Positions 8,856-17,933 of a DNA stretch of 64,000 nucleotides are shown here, one piece after another. This DNA is from Herbaspirillum hiltneri N3 (GTDB taxonomy: Bacteria > Pseudomonadota > Gammaproteobacteria > Burkholderiales > Burkholderiaceae_D). The position numbers and the translations under genes are program-made. Position 1 is the first letter of the stretch. Each line of letters begins with the position of its first letter. The DNA lies in NCBI RefSeq assembly GCF_001267925.1, contig NZ_CP011409.1, positions 3,410,001 through 3,474,000 on the forward strand, given 5' to 3'. The notes beneath the pieces are model-generated. The model made no database searches, was not told the DNA's origin, and was given only the letters and a program-made list of their open reading frames with translations.

Positions 8856-9105
8856 AAGCGCGCCGGACAAGCCGCAAGATCAACAAGAGAACAACCGCGC
8901 CGATGGTGGCGGTGACGATGGATGCAGCGATGCCGCCGCCGATGCCGATGCCAAGCAAGCCGGCCAGCCAGCCGCCGATGAACGCGCCGACGATGCCGAC
9001 CAGGATATCGACCAGCAGCCCGAAGCCGCCGCCCTTGACCAGTACACCGGCCAGCCAGCCTGCAACCGCGCCGATGATCAGCCAGACAATGATTCCATGA
9101 GACAT
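8854..9105 (-). CDS. GlsB/YeaQ/YmgE-family stress membrane protein
   Basis: An 83-residue protein that is almost entirely hydrophobic and glycine-rich: an N-terminal segment (IIVWLIIGAVAGWLAGVLVKG), a GxxxG-rich middle and a final helix ending RLVRRA. Length and pattern match the transglycosylase-associated / GlsB family of small inner-membrane proteins. I chose the ATG at 9105 because GAAAGGAACATC precedes it and the upstream 38 codons have no family similarity. Members are often induced by general stress; nothing here shows regulation. Confidence 0.85.
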   Translation of the reverse strand: MSHGIIVWLIIGAVAGWLAGVLVKGGGFGLLVDILVGIVGAFIGGWLAGLLGIGIGGGIAASIVTATIGAVVLLLILRLVRRA

Positions 9106-9646
9106 GATGTTCCTTTCGAAGTTATTTTTCTTTAAGCACCGCCTGCAACCGGTCGGTTGGCGGGCAGCTGCAAGAATCTTATTTGGAGGACCGGAACAGA
9201 AATATCGGACAGCCGCCAAATCACGTGTAGGACAAGCGGCAAATGCACGCGTTCAGGGACTTCGCGGCTTGTCCTACATTCTCGAATTCCTACAAATCAA
9301 AAGGAATGTTTCCTATAGCCAAACACCGGGTGGATTTTTTATGCTGGCGTCAACTAAATAACGGGGAAGCGCCATGCATCAACTTCGCAAGGTTCGAACG
9401 CAGATCAATAACCGCCTTGGCAATCGGTTGAGCAATCGCTTTGGCGATGACGGCTCCTGGCCTTTCCTCGCTGCCGGGTTTCTAAGCCAGGCCTGTCCCG
9501 GCGCGGCGCCGCTGTTTCATTCCTGCGCGATGCTGGTGTCGCTGCACAAGACCCGGCGCCAGCGACAGTCGGCAAGACAAAAATCTTGACGGCATGTCCT
9601 TGCATTCGCTCCATATTCGTCCTTCCTTCAATCAGCCAGGAACATC
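9106..9646. other. 540-bp intergenic region upstream of galU
   Basis: No convincing gene is present. A 71-codon frame at 9374-9589 has a weak purine-rich stretch upstream and low-complexity residues (NRLGNRLSNRFGDD) but no recognisable family. The region holds a 12-bp inverted repeat at 9226-9278 and AT-rich sequence around 9280-9360 that could contain the galU or glsB promoters. Confidence 0.5.
9226..9278. repeat. 12-bp inverted repeat TGTAGGACAAGC
   Basis: TGTAGGACAAGC at 9226-9237 is repeated in reverse complement at 9267-9278 with a 29-bp spacer. The core GTAGGACAA also occurs at 84-92 and 15003-15011, both in non-coding DNA. It could be a scattered intergenic motif. There is no T run, so it is unlikely to be a terminator. 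Confidence 0.5.
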
Positions 9647-10588
9647 ATGAAAAAAATCACTAAAGCCGTCTTCCCCGTCGCGGGTCTCGGCAGCCGCTTT
9701 TTGCCGGCCACCAAAGCGCAGCCGAAAGAAATGTTGCCCATCGTCGACAAGCCGCTGATCCAGTACGCCGTCGAAGAAGCCGTTGAAGCGGGCATTACCG
9801 AAATGATCTTCATCACCGGCCGCAACAAGCGCGCCATCGAAGACCACTTCGACACGGCCTACGAACTCGAAACCGAACTGGAAGCGGCCGGCAAGACCAA
9901 GCTGCTGGAATTTGCGCGCAACGTCATCCCCAAACACGTCAACTGCGTCTACATCCGCCAGTCGGCGCCATTGGGTCTGGGCCACGCCGTGCTGTGCGCC
10001 AAATCGCTGGTGGGCGACGAGCCTTTCGCCGTCGTGCTGGCGGACGATTTCATGGACGCGCCCGAAGGCGGCAAGAACGTGCTGGCGCAGATGCTGGACG
10101 TATTCGACACCGAACAGAAGAGTCTGCTCGCGGTGCAGGACGTGCCGCGCAACGACACCCGGCAATACGGCATCGTCAGCACGGACCCCGGCAGCGCCCA
10201 CAGCGATCGCCTGGACGTCATCAGCGGCATCGTCGAGAAGCCGGCGCCGGACATGGCGCCCTCCACGCTCGCCGTGGTCGGACGCTATGTGCTGACCCCG
10301 GCCATCTTCGATCGCCTTGAAAACATCGGCAAAGGCGCCGGCGGCGAGATCCAGCTGACCGACGGCATCGCCGATCTGATGCACGACGAAACCGTGCTCG
10401 CCTATCGCTACGAAGGCAAGCGCTACGATTGCGGCTCCAAGCTGGGCTACCTGAAAGCCACCGTGGCGATGGGCGCCAAGCACGCCGAAGTGGGCAAGGA
10501 ATTCAGCGAATACCTGCATGAAGTCCACGCCGCTGAAGAAGAAAAGAACGCAGTAGAACCACCCGTGCGTCTGGCCAAGATTGCCTGA
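9647..10588 (+). CDS. galU: UTP--glucose-1-phosphate uridylyltransferase
   Basis: A 313-residue nucleotidyltransferase that makes UDP-glucose from UTP and glucose 1-phosphate for exopolysaccharide, LPS and trehalose pathways. The N-terminus [20 protein letters not shown] carries the nucleotide-binding GxGxRxxP..K motif, followed by [19 protein letters not shown]. Further family blocks are [23 protein letters not shown] and [15 protein letters not shown]. Full length for bacterial GalU. A start-proximal AGGAAC precedes the ATG. A terminator follows at 10674-10720. Confidence 0.95.
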   Translation: MKKITKAVFPVAGLGSRFLPATKAQPKEMLPIVDKPLIQYAVEEAVEAGITEMIFITGRNKRAIEDHFDTAYELETELEAAGKTKLLEFARNVIPKHVNCVYIRQSAPLGLGHAVLCAKSLVGDEPFAVVLADDFMDAPEGGKNVLAQMLDVFDTEQKSLLAVQDVPRNDTRQYGIVSTDPGSAHSDRLDVISGIVEKPAPDMAPSTLAVVGRYVLTPAIFDRLENIGKGAGGEIQLTDGIADLMHDETVLAYRYEGKRYDCGSKLGYLKATVAMGAKHAEVGKEFSEYLHEVHAAEEEKNAVEPPVRLAKIA

Positions 10589-10673
10589 CCGGCCCGGTTT
10601 GTGCGGGCACGAAGAATTTTTGTAGCGCCGTCGTCTCCTGTAGCAAGCAGTTTCATTTGCTCTTCCCCTCTTG

Positions 10674-10720
10674 GCCTGTCCTCGCCATCGCTATGATGGT
10701 GGGCACAGGCTCCTTTTTTT
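10674..10720 (+). terminator. Rho-independent terminator after galU
   Basis: Outer stem GCCTGT (10674-10679) pairs with ACAGGC (10705-10710). An inner stem CCATC/GATGG lies in the loop, and TCC plus seven T residues follow. It lies 86 bp after the galU stop. Confidence 0.65.
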
Positions 10721-10838
10721 GCTCGCTCGTTTCACACTCGTGAAACATCCTTGTCATTTTGCCGCCGCATTTGTGTGCAAGAATAGTTGCGGACAGCAGT
10801 CCGCATAATGACGTTGTGCCTATGGAGCCGGCAGCCGC

Positions 10839-11834
10839 ATGGATTTGAAGCTATCTGAACTGATCGAACTGGAACGCATCATCCAGGCCGGTGCGCCGCT
10901 GCTGGAAGCGCGCTCGGCCTGCAACGTCGAATTCCAGGGGCACCATTTCCCGGTGTACGTACTCAGTATCGGCAGCACCGATCCGCAAGCGCCTGCGGTC
11001 GGATTCTTCGGTGGCGTGCACGGGCTGGAGCGCATCGGCACACGGATCCTGCTGGCCTTTCTGCGCAGCCTGCTGGGCCGTCTCAAGTGGGACAAGGTCT
11101 TGCACCATCAACTCGAATCAGTGCGCCTGATCTTCATGCCGCTGGTCAATCCTGCCGGCATGTGGAACAACACCCGCTGCAACGCCAACGGCATCGACCT
11201 GATGCGCAATGCGCCCGTCGACTCGCTGGAAAAAGTCCCCTTCATGCTCGGCGGCCAGCGTTTCAGCGCGCGCCTGCCGTGGTATCGCGGACCGGCCGAC
11301 GCGCCGATGCAGGCCGAGGCGCAGGCATTGTGCGATGTCGTGCGGCAGGAACTGAGCAGCCGCAAATTCAGTGTCGCGCTCGATTGCCATTCGGGATTCG
11401 GCCTGCAGGATCGCATCTGGTTTCCGTTCGCGCACAGCTCGCAACCGATACGCCACATGCCGCAGATCCAGGCGCTCCAGGACTTGTTCAGCCAGACCTA
11501 CGCCGACCACAATTACCTGTTCGAACCGCAGAGCATGCAATACCTGACGCATGGCGATTTGTGGGATTACCTGTATCTGCAGACCGCTGCGGAGACCGAC
11601 CACGTGTTCCTGCCGCTGACGCTGGAAATGGGCTCATGGCGCTGGGTCAAGAAGAATCCGCGCCAACTCTTCTCGCGCGCCGGCATGTTCAACCCCAACG
11701 CGCCGCATCGGCTGCAACGCGTACTGCGTAGCCACCTGGTATGGTTCGACTTCCTCACGCGCGCCGCTTGCGCCCATCAGCACTGGCTGCCCAGCGAAGA
11801 CGGCAGCACGCCGGTCAGGGTGACGCCGGCATGA
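10839..11834 (+). CDS. M14-family zinc carboxypeptidase-like protein
   Basis: A 331-residue protein with the M14 zinc motif H61-x2-E64 in GGVHGLERIGT, the downstream NPAGMWNNTRCNANGIDL block (substrate-binding Asn/Arg) and a third His in ALDCHSGFG. The pattern fits M14 carboxypeptidases or the related succinylglutamate desuccinylase/aspartoacylase group. No signal peptide is visible, so it is probably cytoplasmic. Its stop overlaps the start of the next gene (ATGA), indicating an operon with an alpha/beta hydrolase. The substrate is not predictable. Confidence 0.8.
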   Translation: MDLKLSELIELERIIQAGAPLLEARSACNVEFQGHHFPVYVLSIGSTDPQAPAVGFFGGVHGLERIGTRILLAFLRSLLGRLKWDKVLHHQLESVRLIFMPLVNPAGMWNNTRCNANGIDLMRNAPVDSLEKVPFMLGGQRFSARLPWYRGPADAPMQAEAQALCDVVRQELSSRKFSVALDCHSGFGLQDRIWFPFAHSSQPIRHMPQIQALQDLFSQTYADHNYLFEPQSMQYLTHGDLWDYLYLQTAAETDHVFLPLTLEMGSWRWVKKNPRQLFSRAGMFNPNAPHRLQRVLRSHLVWFDFLTRAACAHQHWLPSEDGSTPVRVTPA

Positions 11835-12589
11835 GGCCATGGATCCTGTTGCGCGGCCTCATGCGCGAGACGCGGCACTGGGGGGACTTTCCGCGAATTC
11901 TGGCGACGCATGTGCCGGCCGCCGACATCGTCATGCTTGATCTTCCCGGCAACGGCAGCCTGTATCGCCAGCGCAGTCCCGACTCCGTACACCACATGAG
12001 CGAAGCCTGCCGCCGACAGTTGCAGGAACGCGGCATCGCCCCACCCTATAACTTGCTGGCGCTGTCGCTCGGCGCCATGGTGGCCTGCGATTGGGCGACG
12101 CGCCACGCCGGCGAGATTGAAAAAGCGGTATTGATCAACACCAGCCTACGTCCGTTCAGTCCGTTCTACCAGCGTCTGCGCCCGCGCAATTATGCGACGC
12201 TGCTGCGCCTGGCCGTCGGCAAGGACGACAATGCCTGGCGCGAACGCGCCATTCTCCGCCTCACCAGCAACCGCCATCCGCCGGCGCGGCTGCTGAGCGA
12301 ATGGATGCGCTACCTGCGCGAACAGCCGGTGACGCGCACCAACGCCTTGCGCCAGTTGTCGGCGGCGATGCGCTATGAGGCGCCGCAACAGCCGCCGGCG
12401 GCAGACTTGCTGGTCTTGTGCGGGCTGGGCGACAGGCTGGTCAATCCACGCTGCTCCCGGACGCTGGCACAACGCTGGCAAGCGCCGCTGCGTGCACATG
12501 AAAACGGCGGACACGACCTCACCCTGGACGAGCCGGATTGGGTGGCGCAACAGATCCGGGACTGGATCCGGGATGGAGAGGCATCGTAA
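11831..12589 (+). CDS. Alpha/beta-fold hydrolase
   Basis: A 252-residue alpha/beta hydrolase. The nucleophile elbow is ALSLG with S79 (first glycine replaced by alanine). The oxyanion region is MLDLPGNG and the late catalytic His is in ENGGHDLTLDEPDW. It starts inside the stop of the M14 peptidase gene, so it is translationally coupled. Closest in style to BioH/MetX-like esterases; the substrate is unknown. Confidence 0.82.
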   Translation: MRPWILLRGLMRETRHWGDFPRILATHVPAADIVMLDLPGNGSLYRQRSPDSVHHMSEACRRQLQERGIAPPYNLLALSLGAMVACDWATRHAGEIEKAVLINTSLRPFSPFYQRLRPRNYATLLRLAVGKDDNAWRERAILRLTSNRHPPARLLSEWMRYLREQPVTRTNALRQLSAAMRYEAPQQPPAADLLVLCGLGDRLVNPRCSRTLAQRWQAPLRAHENGGHDLTLDEPDWVAQQIRDWIRDGEAS

Positions 12590-12747
12590 TGCGATGCGGA
12601 TTCAAATGACGATGAAAACGATTACACTGTTTTCATGTGAAAGCAAAATCGGTAAAAAGCGTTGAAAACAGGCGGGCAGCGCGTTTGCGATTGCCCAATG
12701 CGTTAAAAAAATATATATTGTTTATATTATTTTTTAAGGGAGCAACC

Positions 12748-13266
12748 ATGGCAACACAAAAAACTCAGGCAAAACCAGCTGTACGCGCAGCAGCAAAGCC
12801 GGCTGCGAAGCCTGCAGCCAAGGCGCCGGCGAAAGCGCCCGCAGCAAAAAAACCTGCGGTGAAAAAAGTCGCAGCCAAACCGGCAGTCGCAGCAAAGACC
12901 GTCGCCGCCAAAAAACCGGTCGTCAAGCCAGTTGCACCCGCGCTGAAGAAGCCGCTCGCACCGATCGCCAAAGCCATCGTCAAACCGGTCACCAAACCAG
13001 TTGCCAAAGCCGTCGCCAAGATCGAAAAGAAGGCCGAACTGAAGCTCAAGAAAGTCAAGCAAGTGCGTGACAGCTTCACCATGCCGGAAACCGAATACGA
13101 AGTCCTGGGCCAGGTCAAGAAAGCTTGCCTCAAGGCCGGATTTGAAATCAAGAAGAGCGATCTGCTGCGCATCGGCGTGTCGCTGATCAAGAACCTGGAA
13201 ACCGGCAAGCTGAAAACATTGCTGGCAGGCTTGACGCCATTGAAGGTCGGCCGTCCGAAGAAATAA
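12748..13266 (+). CDS. Histone H1-like AK-rich protein with a C-terminal conserved domain
   Basis: A 172-residue, strongly basic protein. Residues 1-105 are almost only A, K, P and V in KPAAKPAAKAPA-type repeats, like the tails of bacterial H1 homologues. The last 65 residues form a distinct domain (DSFTMPETEYEVLGQVKKAC to KVGRPKK) that ends in an AT-hook-like GRPKK and whose spacing recalls small ribbon-helix-helix DNA-binding proteins. It probably binds DNA and may act in nucleoid organisation. The ATG at 12748 is preceded by AAGGGAG. The upstream 60 bp are very AT-rich. Confidence 0.75.
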   Translation: MATQKTQAKPAVRAAAKPAAKPAAKAPAKAPAAKKPAVKKVAAKPAVAAKTVAAKKPVVKPVAPALKKPLAPIAKAIVKPVTKPVAKAVAKIEKKAELKLKKVKQVRDSFTMPETEYEVLGQVKKACLKAGFEIKKSDLLRIGVSLIKNLETGKLKTLLAGLTPLKVGRPKK

Positions 13267-13290
13267 ACGCCGCCGCTAGATCATCCTCGG

Positions 13291-13327
13291 CATCCCCGGC
13301 ATCCCCGGGCCTCGATTGCCGGGGATG
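13291..13327. terminator. Possible bidirectional hairpin between convergent genes
   Basis: CATCCCCGGCA (13291-13301) pairs with TGCCGGGGATG (13317-13327) across a 15-nt loop, between the stops of the histone-like gene and the gene ending at 13385. There is no T run on either strand, so termination is only suggested. Confidence 0.35.
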
Positions 13328-13384
13328 ACGCCATCCCCGCCGCCGCTATCCCCTGCCTCTATCCTCTCTTCCCGCTCCTCCGCA

Positions 13385-13702
13385 TCAGAACACCGGCAAC
13401 CGCTCCAGCGTATACCGTGACTCCGGCTCTTCGCCTTCCGGATGCAGGATCGCGATCGTCTTCAGTCCCGGTCTGAGCTTCACCGCATGCACGCGCGGGC
13501 CTGCCACGACCTGGTCGCCTTCAGGGAAAACCGTCCACACGTCCTCTCCATACTTGAGCGCTTCCAGCACATGGACGATATGGCTCTCGCTGGGCGCGCT
13601 GGTCCAGCGATTGGTGTCGGTATCCGCCAGTCCCCAGCGCACGTATTGCACGTGGCCTTGCTTGTTGAAATTGACGGCGGTGATGATGCGGATGACGGGC
13701 AT
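13385..13702 (-). CDS. Conserved hypothetical protein (DUF3892-like)
   Basis: A 105-residue soluble protein beginning MPVIRIITAVNFNKQGHVQY. Alternating hydrophobic strands, a central ..SHIVHVLEALKYGEDVWTVF.. segment and a basic/aromatic end resemble the small DUF3892 family, but the match is from memory and weak. The ATG at 13702 is chosen because residues upstream look like spillover from intergenic DNA. It lies 35 nt after the stop of the substrate-binding protein gene on the same strand, so the two may be co-transcribed. Confidence 0.6.
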   Translation of the reverse strand: MPVIRIITAVNFNKQGHVQYVRWGLADTDTNRWTSAPSESHIVHVLEALKYGEDVWTVFPEGDQVVAGPRVHAVKLRPGLKTIAILHPEGEEPESRYTLERLPVF

Positions 13703-13737
13703 GTATTTTCGGGCTGGTTGATGGTCTGGCGGAATGA

Positions 13738-14883
13738 TTATTTCTTGCCGCCGATGGTTTTCAGCGGCATCCATTTCTGGTTCCGGACCTGGTAAATGGT
13801 GAACACCGGATTGGCCAGGTTGCCTTCTTCATCGAACGCCACCGGCCCGGTCAGGCCATTGTGCCTGACCTGATGCATCGCCGCCACTATCCGTTGCCGC
13901 TCAAGCGAATTGGCTTGCCGTATCGCCGCCACCAGCACCTGCACCGCATCGTAGGAAAACGGCGCGTACAAGCCCATGTCGTCCCCGTAACGGCTCTTGT
14001 AAGCCTTGTCGAACTGCTGCCATTGCATCCCTTTGTAAGACGCCGGACCCGGTTCCAGCGCGATGGTGCCGTTGGCGGCTTCACCTGCGGCCTTCAGGAA
14101 TTGCGGCCCGACTGTGCCGCCGACGCCGACCAGCGGCGCCTCGATGCCGAAGCGGCGCAACTCGCGCGCCAGTTGTCCCGCCTGCGCGTCGAGCCCGCCG
14201 AAGAAGACCACATCGGGATTCTGCTTCATGATGTTCCTGAGCACCGCGTTGAAATCCGAAGTGCGGCTGCTGATGCCGTATTGGCTGACGATATTGCCTT
14301 TGAACGACGCGACCGATTGCGCGAACTGCTTGGCGTAGCCGTTACCGAACGGGGTCTGGTCGTCGATGATGGCGATGCGCTGCGCCTTCATCTGGCGCAC
14401 CACGTATTCGGCGGTGTAGTAAGCGTTCTCGTCGTCATGCGGCACGATGCGGAAAGCGGTCGGAAAGGACTGCTGCGTGTAGGCATGCGATGTGGTGGCT
14501 TGCGCAATCTGGACGACGCCGGCCTTGCTGTAGATACGCGAAGCCGGAATGCCGACGCCCGAGTTCCAGTGACCGATGACGCCGACGACACCGCTTTTCA
14601 CCAAATATTCCGCCACCAGAAGACCGGTACGCATGTCGGAACGGTCGTCCTGCACCAGCAGCTTGAATACCAGCTTGTCACCATTGATGTGCAGGCCTTG
14701 CCGGTTGGCATCGTCGACGGCGATTTCCGCCGCCTGCACCAGACTGGCGCCGATGGAACCTGAGGCGCCGGTCAGCGGCGCCGCGTAGCCTATCAATACG
14801 GTCCTGTCTTCGGCCATTGCGGCCACCGACAACAACGCTGCTGCGCCCAGGCACAGCAGTTTAAAAGAACCCAGCATCTTCAT
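13738..14883 (-). CDS. Branched-chain amino acid ABC transporter substrate-binding protein (LivJ-like)
   Basis: A 381-residue periplasmic-binding protein. It begins with a signal peptide (MKMLGSFKLLCLGAAALLSV..AMAE), followed by IGYAAPLTGASGSIGASLVQ, the classic LIVBP opening, then VVGVIGHWNSGVGIPAS. Full length for the Peripla_BP_6 family. The start at 14883 is preceded by GGGGAAATGAACGA. No permease or ATPase genes are adjacent, so it would have to work with a transporter encoded elsewhere. The ligand could be a branched-chain or other small amino acid or an aromatic acid. Confidence 0.88.
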   Translation of the reverse strand: MKMLGSFKLLCLGAAALLSVAAMAEDRTVLIGYAAPLTGASGSIGASLVQAAEIAVDDANRQGLHINGDKLVFKLLVQDDRSDMRTGLLVAEYLVKSGVVGVIGHWNSGVGIPASRIYSKAGVVQIAQATTSHAYTQQSFPTAFRIVPHDDENAYYTAEYVVRQMKAQRIAIIDDQTPFGNGYAKQFAQSVASFKGNIVSQYGISSRTSDFNAVLRNIMKQNPDVVFFGGLDAQAGQLARELRRFGIEAPLVGVGGTVGPQFLKAAGEAANGTIALEPGPASYKGMQWQQFDKAYKSRYGDDMGLYAPFSYDAVQVLVAAIRQANSLERQRIVAAMHQVRHNGLTGPVAFDEEGNLANPVFTIYQVRNQKWMPLKTIGGKK

Positions 14884-15074
14884 TCGTTCATTTCCCCAGA
14901 TTCTCAACAATACGCTTGCATGGAAAACATTGATCTCCTGGCCGGGGATCGCAAGTTTTATGCCCATTCTCATGGGAATGTACCTCAAAGAACGGATGCC
15001 GAGTAGGACAAATAAAAGAACGCTGCCCTGTGGAAATTAGAGGCGATGCGGCAGCACATGTCTGAAGGCAGGGA

Positions 15075-15941
15075 TCAGAAAGCCAGTTCTCCCGCGACGT
15101 CTTGCCCGACGCTGATCAGATTGCCCCAGCCCTGCACCACGATCGCATTCTGGCCGAAGGTCAGACCGCCGCCGACGCGTTCGTTGGCGCGGTAAGCGGC
15201 CAGTGTGTCGAGCGGCTCATCAGGCCAGCCGGCGTCGCGCAGACCTGTCCGCTGATCGATGCCCGGCACCGGACAGCGCGCACACGGCTTGACCAGCTTG
15301 AGCACCACCTCCCTGCCTGCCGGACCGAAGCTCAGCGTGTCGACATAATCCTCTTCGTATGCCTCCAGTCCGGACAACACCAGGTTGGGCCGGAAGCGAT
15401 CCATCGACAATGCCGGTGCGCCCTTCTTTTGCAGGCGCTGATTCAGGTCTTGCAGCGATGCTTCTCCGATCACCAGAATCGGGAAGCCGTCGGAAAATTG
15501 CGTCGTCGCCGTGTGATCGCCAGTCCAGCGCGGGCTACAGACGCGCCGGGACTGCGGATCGAAACGCACCAGTCGCACGTCGGCCTGCAGGTAATCCGAA
15601 AACCAGCGATGCGCAACGGCGCCGCAGTCAAGTGCGTCGACGCCATCGTCCCATATCGTCACCGCCAACCTGGCGGCGCCGTCCTCGATGCGTGACGGCA
15701 AGTGAAGGTCTGCCATGCCGGGGGCCCGCACCGTCAGCAGCGCCGGCGTGTCGTCTTCCAATGCCGTAGAGATCGTCGCCATGCGCCCGTATTCGCGTTG
15801 AGACAGGAAGCGTCCGTCGCGGTCGACCAGCATCCAGCTGCGGTCCAGGTCCAGGCCGAACTCGCCGATGGCGGCTTGCGACAGGCTGATGCCGCCGCAG
15901 GATTTGATGGGGTAGATGTACAAGGCGCTCAGGGTAATCAT
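15075..15941 (-). CDS. MOSC domain-containing protein
   Basis: A 288-residue protein with an N-terminal MOSC beta-barrel (TLSALYIYPIKSCGGISLSQ, residues 3-22) and a C-terminal MOSC domain with the conserved Cys segment LVKPCARCPVPGIDQRTG. Members are mARC/YcbX-like molybdenum cofactor sulfurase-related enzymes that reduce N-hydroxylated compounds, often with a ferredoxin partner. No ferredoxin domain is attached here. Monocistronic; convergent or divergent neighbours on each side. Confidence 0.87.
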   Translation of the reverse strand: MITLSALYIYPIKSCGGISLSQAAIGEFGLDLDRSWMLVDRDGRFLSQREYGRMATISTALEDDTPALLTVRAPGMADLHLPSRIEDGAARLAVTIWDDGVDALDCGAVAHRWFSDYLQADVRLVRFDPQSRRVCSPRWTGDHTATTQFSDGFPILVIGEASLQDLNQRLQKKGAPALSMDRFRPNLVLSGLEAYEEDYVDTLSFGPAGREVVLKLVKPCARCPVPGIDQRTGLRDAGWPDEPLDTLAAYRANERVGGGLTFGQNAIVVQGWGNLISVGQDVAGELAF

Positions 15942-16081
15942 GGATGGGTCTTCACAAGGTTATTTTTATGATCTGGGGCAATGCGAACGGCGGCGTCCCG
16001 TACTTGCGCCGGGCATGCGACAATCGGCTTTCGCCGGACTGCCAGCAGTCCATTGCCAGGTTCTCACTATTCGCTACTGCC

Positions 16082-16534
16082 ATGATGCTCTTCGCCAAAT
16101 ATTTGCATATTCTCGGTTTCACCGTCTGGGTCGGCGGCATGTTCTTCGCCTACCTCTGCCTGCGTCCGGTTGCGGCCGCCGTGTTGCAGCCCCCGGCACG
16201 GCTGGCGCTGTGGAACGGCGTGTTCGGCAAGTTCTTCACGTGGGTGTGGCTGGCAATCGCGCTGATCCTCGCCAGCGGCCTGCCCATGATGGCGCAGATG
16301 GGCAAACCGCCGGTGTACATCTCGGGCATGGCCGGACTCGGCATCCTGATGATGCTGATCTTCGCGCACCTGTTCTTCGCCCCCTACCGCCGCCTCAAGC
16401 GCGCCGTGGCCGCTGAAGACTGGGCTGCCGGCGGGGCCGCACTCGGACAGATCCGGCGCATCGTCGGCATCAACCTGATCCTCGGATTGATCGTCGTCAC
16501 ACTCGGTGCGCTCGGACCACTGCTTCAGGCCTGA
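16082..16534 (+). CDS. CopD-family small membrane protein
   Basis: A 150-residue protein with four predicted membrane segments: [56 protein letters not shown] and [20 protein letters not shown]. The first helix His and the later His fit the CopD-like haem/copper-binding membrane family. I chose the ATG at 16082; the upstream 46 codons are unlike the family. The 3' end overlaps the convergent aminotransferase gene by 10 nt. A function in copper or haem handling is inferred only. Confidence 0.75.
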   Translation: MMLFAKYLHILGFTVWVGGMFFAYLCLRPVAAAVLQPPARLALWNGVFGKFFTWVWLAIALILASGLPMMAQMGKPPVYISGMAGLGILMMLIFAHLFFAPYRRLKRAVAAEDWAAGGAALGQIRRIVGINLILGLIVVTLGALGPLLQA

Positions 16535-17763
16535 GATCTGCGGACAGCCTTGTCTTTCGGCGGGGCTTCCTTTTCACCGCGCAGCATGCTCTTGATGCCG
16601 CGGATCGCCTGACGGATGCGCGCTTCGTTTTCGATCAGCGCGAAGCGCACGTATTCGTCGCCGTATTCGCCGAAGCCGATGCCGGGCGAGACGCAGACCT
16701 TGGCCTTGTCGAGCAACTGGCGCGAAAACTCCAGCGAGCCGAGATGACGATAGGCCTCGGGAATGCGCGCCCAGATGTACATCGACGCCTTCGGCACGTC
16801 CACCATCCAGCCGGCTTCGTGCAAGCCCTTGACCAGCACGTTGCGGCGGCTTTCATAGTTGGCGCGGATTTCTTCCACGCAGGACTGATCGCCTTCCAGG
16901 GCGGCGATTGCGGCCACCTGCACCGGCGTGAAACTGCCATAGTCGTGGTAACTCTTGATGCGCGCCAGCGCCGCCACCAGTTCCTTGTTGCCGACCATGA
17001 AACCGATGCGCCAGCCTGCCATGTTGTAGCTTTTGGACAGCGTGAAGAATTCCACCGCCACTTCGCGTGCGCCCTCGACCTGCATGATGGACGGCGCTTT
17101 CCAGCCGTCGAAGGTGATATCGGCGTACGCCAGGTCGTGCACCACCAGGATGTTGTGCTCGCGCGCCAGCTTGATCACGCGCTCGAAGAATTCCAGCTCC
17201 ACGCATTGAGCGGTCGGATTCGACGGGAAGCCCAGCACCATCATCTTGGGCTTGGGATAGCTCTCGCGGATGGCACGTTCCAGTTCGGAGAAAAAGTCCA
17301 CGTCCGGGCTCATGCGCACCGAGCGGATGTCGGCGCCGGCAATCACCGCACCGTAGATATGAATCGGATAGCTCGGATTCGGCACCAGCACCGTATCGCC
17401 CTTGTCCAGCGTCGCCAGCATCAGATGCGCAAGGCCTTCCTTGGAACCGATCGTGACGATCGCCTCGCTGTCCGGGTTGAACTCGACGTCGTAGCGGCTC
17501 TTGTACCAGTGCGCAATGGCCCGGCGCAGGCGTGGAATGCCTTTCGACGCGGAATAGCCGTGCGTGTCGGGACGCTGCGCCACTTCGACCAGTTTCTCGA
17601 CGATATGCGGCGGCGTGGCGCCATCGGGATTGCCCATCGACATGTCGATGATGTCCTCGCCACGGCGGCGTGCGGCCATCTTGAGTTCGGCGGTGATGTT
17701 GAAAACGTAGGGGGGAAGACGATCGATGCGCGCAAAGCTGCGCGGACTGCGGGATTGAGTCAT
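16525..17763 (-). CDS. alaC: Alanine-type aminotransferase, class I/II (AlaC-like)
   Basis: A 412-residue PLP-dependent aminotransferase. The Schiff-base lysine is K244 in [26 protein letters not shown] at 42-52, PNPSYPIH at 128-135 and GFPSNPTAQ at 178-186 are the substrate/PLP phosphate blocks of the AlaC/YfdZ branch (glutamate-pyruvate transaminase). Full length. The C-terminal end overlaps the convergent CopD-like gene. In many betaproteobacteria a gene of this type precedes hom and thrC; they are not here. Confidence 0.85.
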   Translation of the reverse strand: MTQSRSPRSFARIDRLPPYVFNITAELKMAARRRGEDIIDMSMGNPDGATPPHIVEKLVEVAQRPDTHGYSASKGIPRLRRAIAHWYKSRYDVEFNPDSEAIVTIGSKEGLAHLMLATLDKGDTVLVPNPSYPIHIYGAVIAGADIRSVRMSPDVDFFSELERAIRESYPKPKMMVLGFPSNPTAQCVELEFFERVIKLAREHNILVVHDLAYADITFDGWKAPSIMQVEGAREVAVEFFTLSKSYNMAGWRIGFMVGNKELVAALARIKSYHDYGSFTPVQVAAIAALEGDQSCVEEIRANYESRRNVLVKGLHEAGWMVDVPKASMYIWARIPEAYRHLGSLEFSRQLLDKAKVCVSPGIGFGEYGDEYVRFALIENEARIRQAIRGIKSMLRGEKEAPPKDKAVRRSQA

Positions 17764-17933
17764 GTTGTACTTTCACGTGAGCGCCCGGAACCGTCCGAGC
17801 GACGTTGGACCCGAGAGGTCCGTTGACGATTCTACGTCAACTGTTTCGCGCTTGGGAAGAAGTCTCGCGCAAAAAGATTTTTCCCATCTTGTGTTTTAAA
17901 AATCTCAACAATCAGGGAGACCAAACATGCAGA

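Noticed and set aside
9374..9589. 71-codon frame upstream of galU
   Set aside because: It has low-complexity residues, no family, and only a weak ribosome-binding site; not enough to call a gene.
16525..16534. 10-bp overlap of CopD-like gene and aminotransferase gene as an error in one gene
   Set aside because: Both reading frames keep family-typical C-termini, and short convergent overlaps are common.
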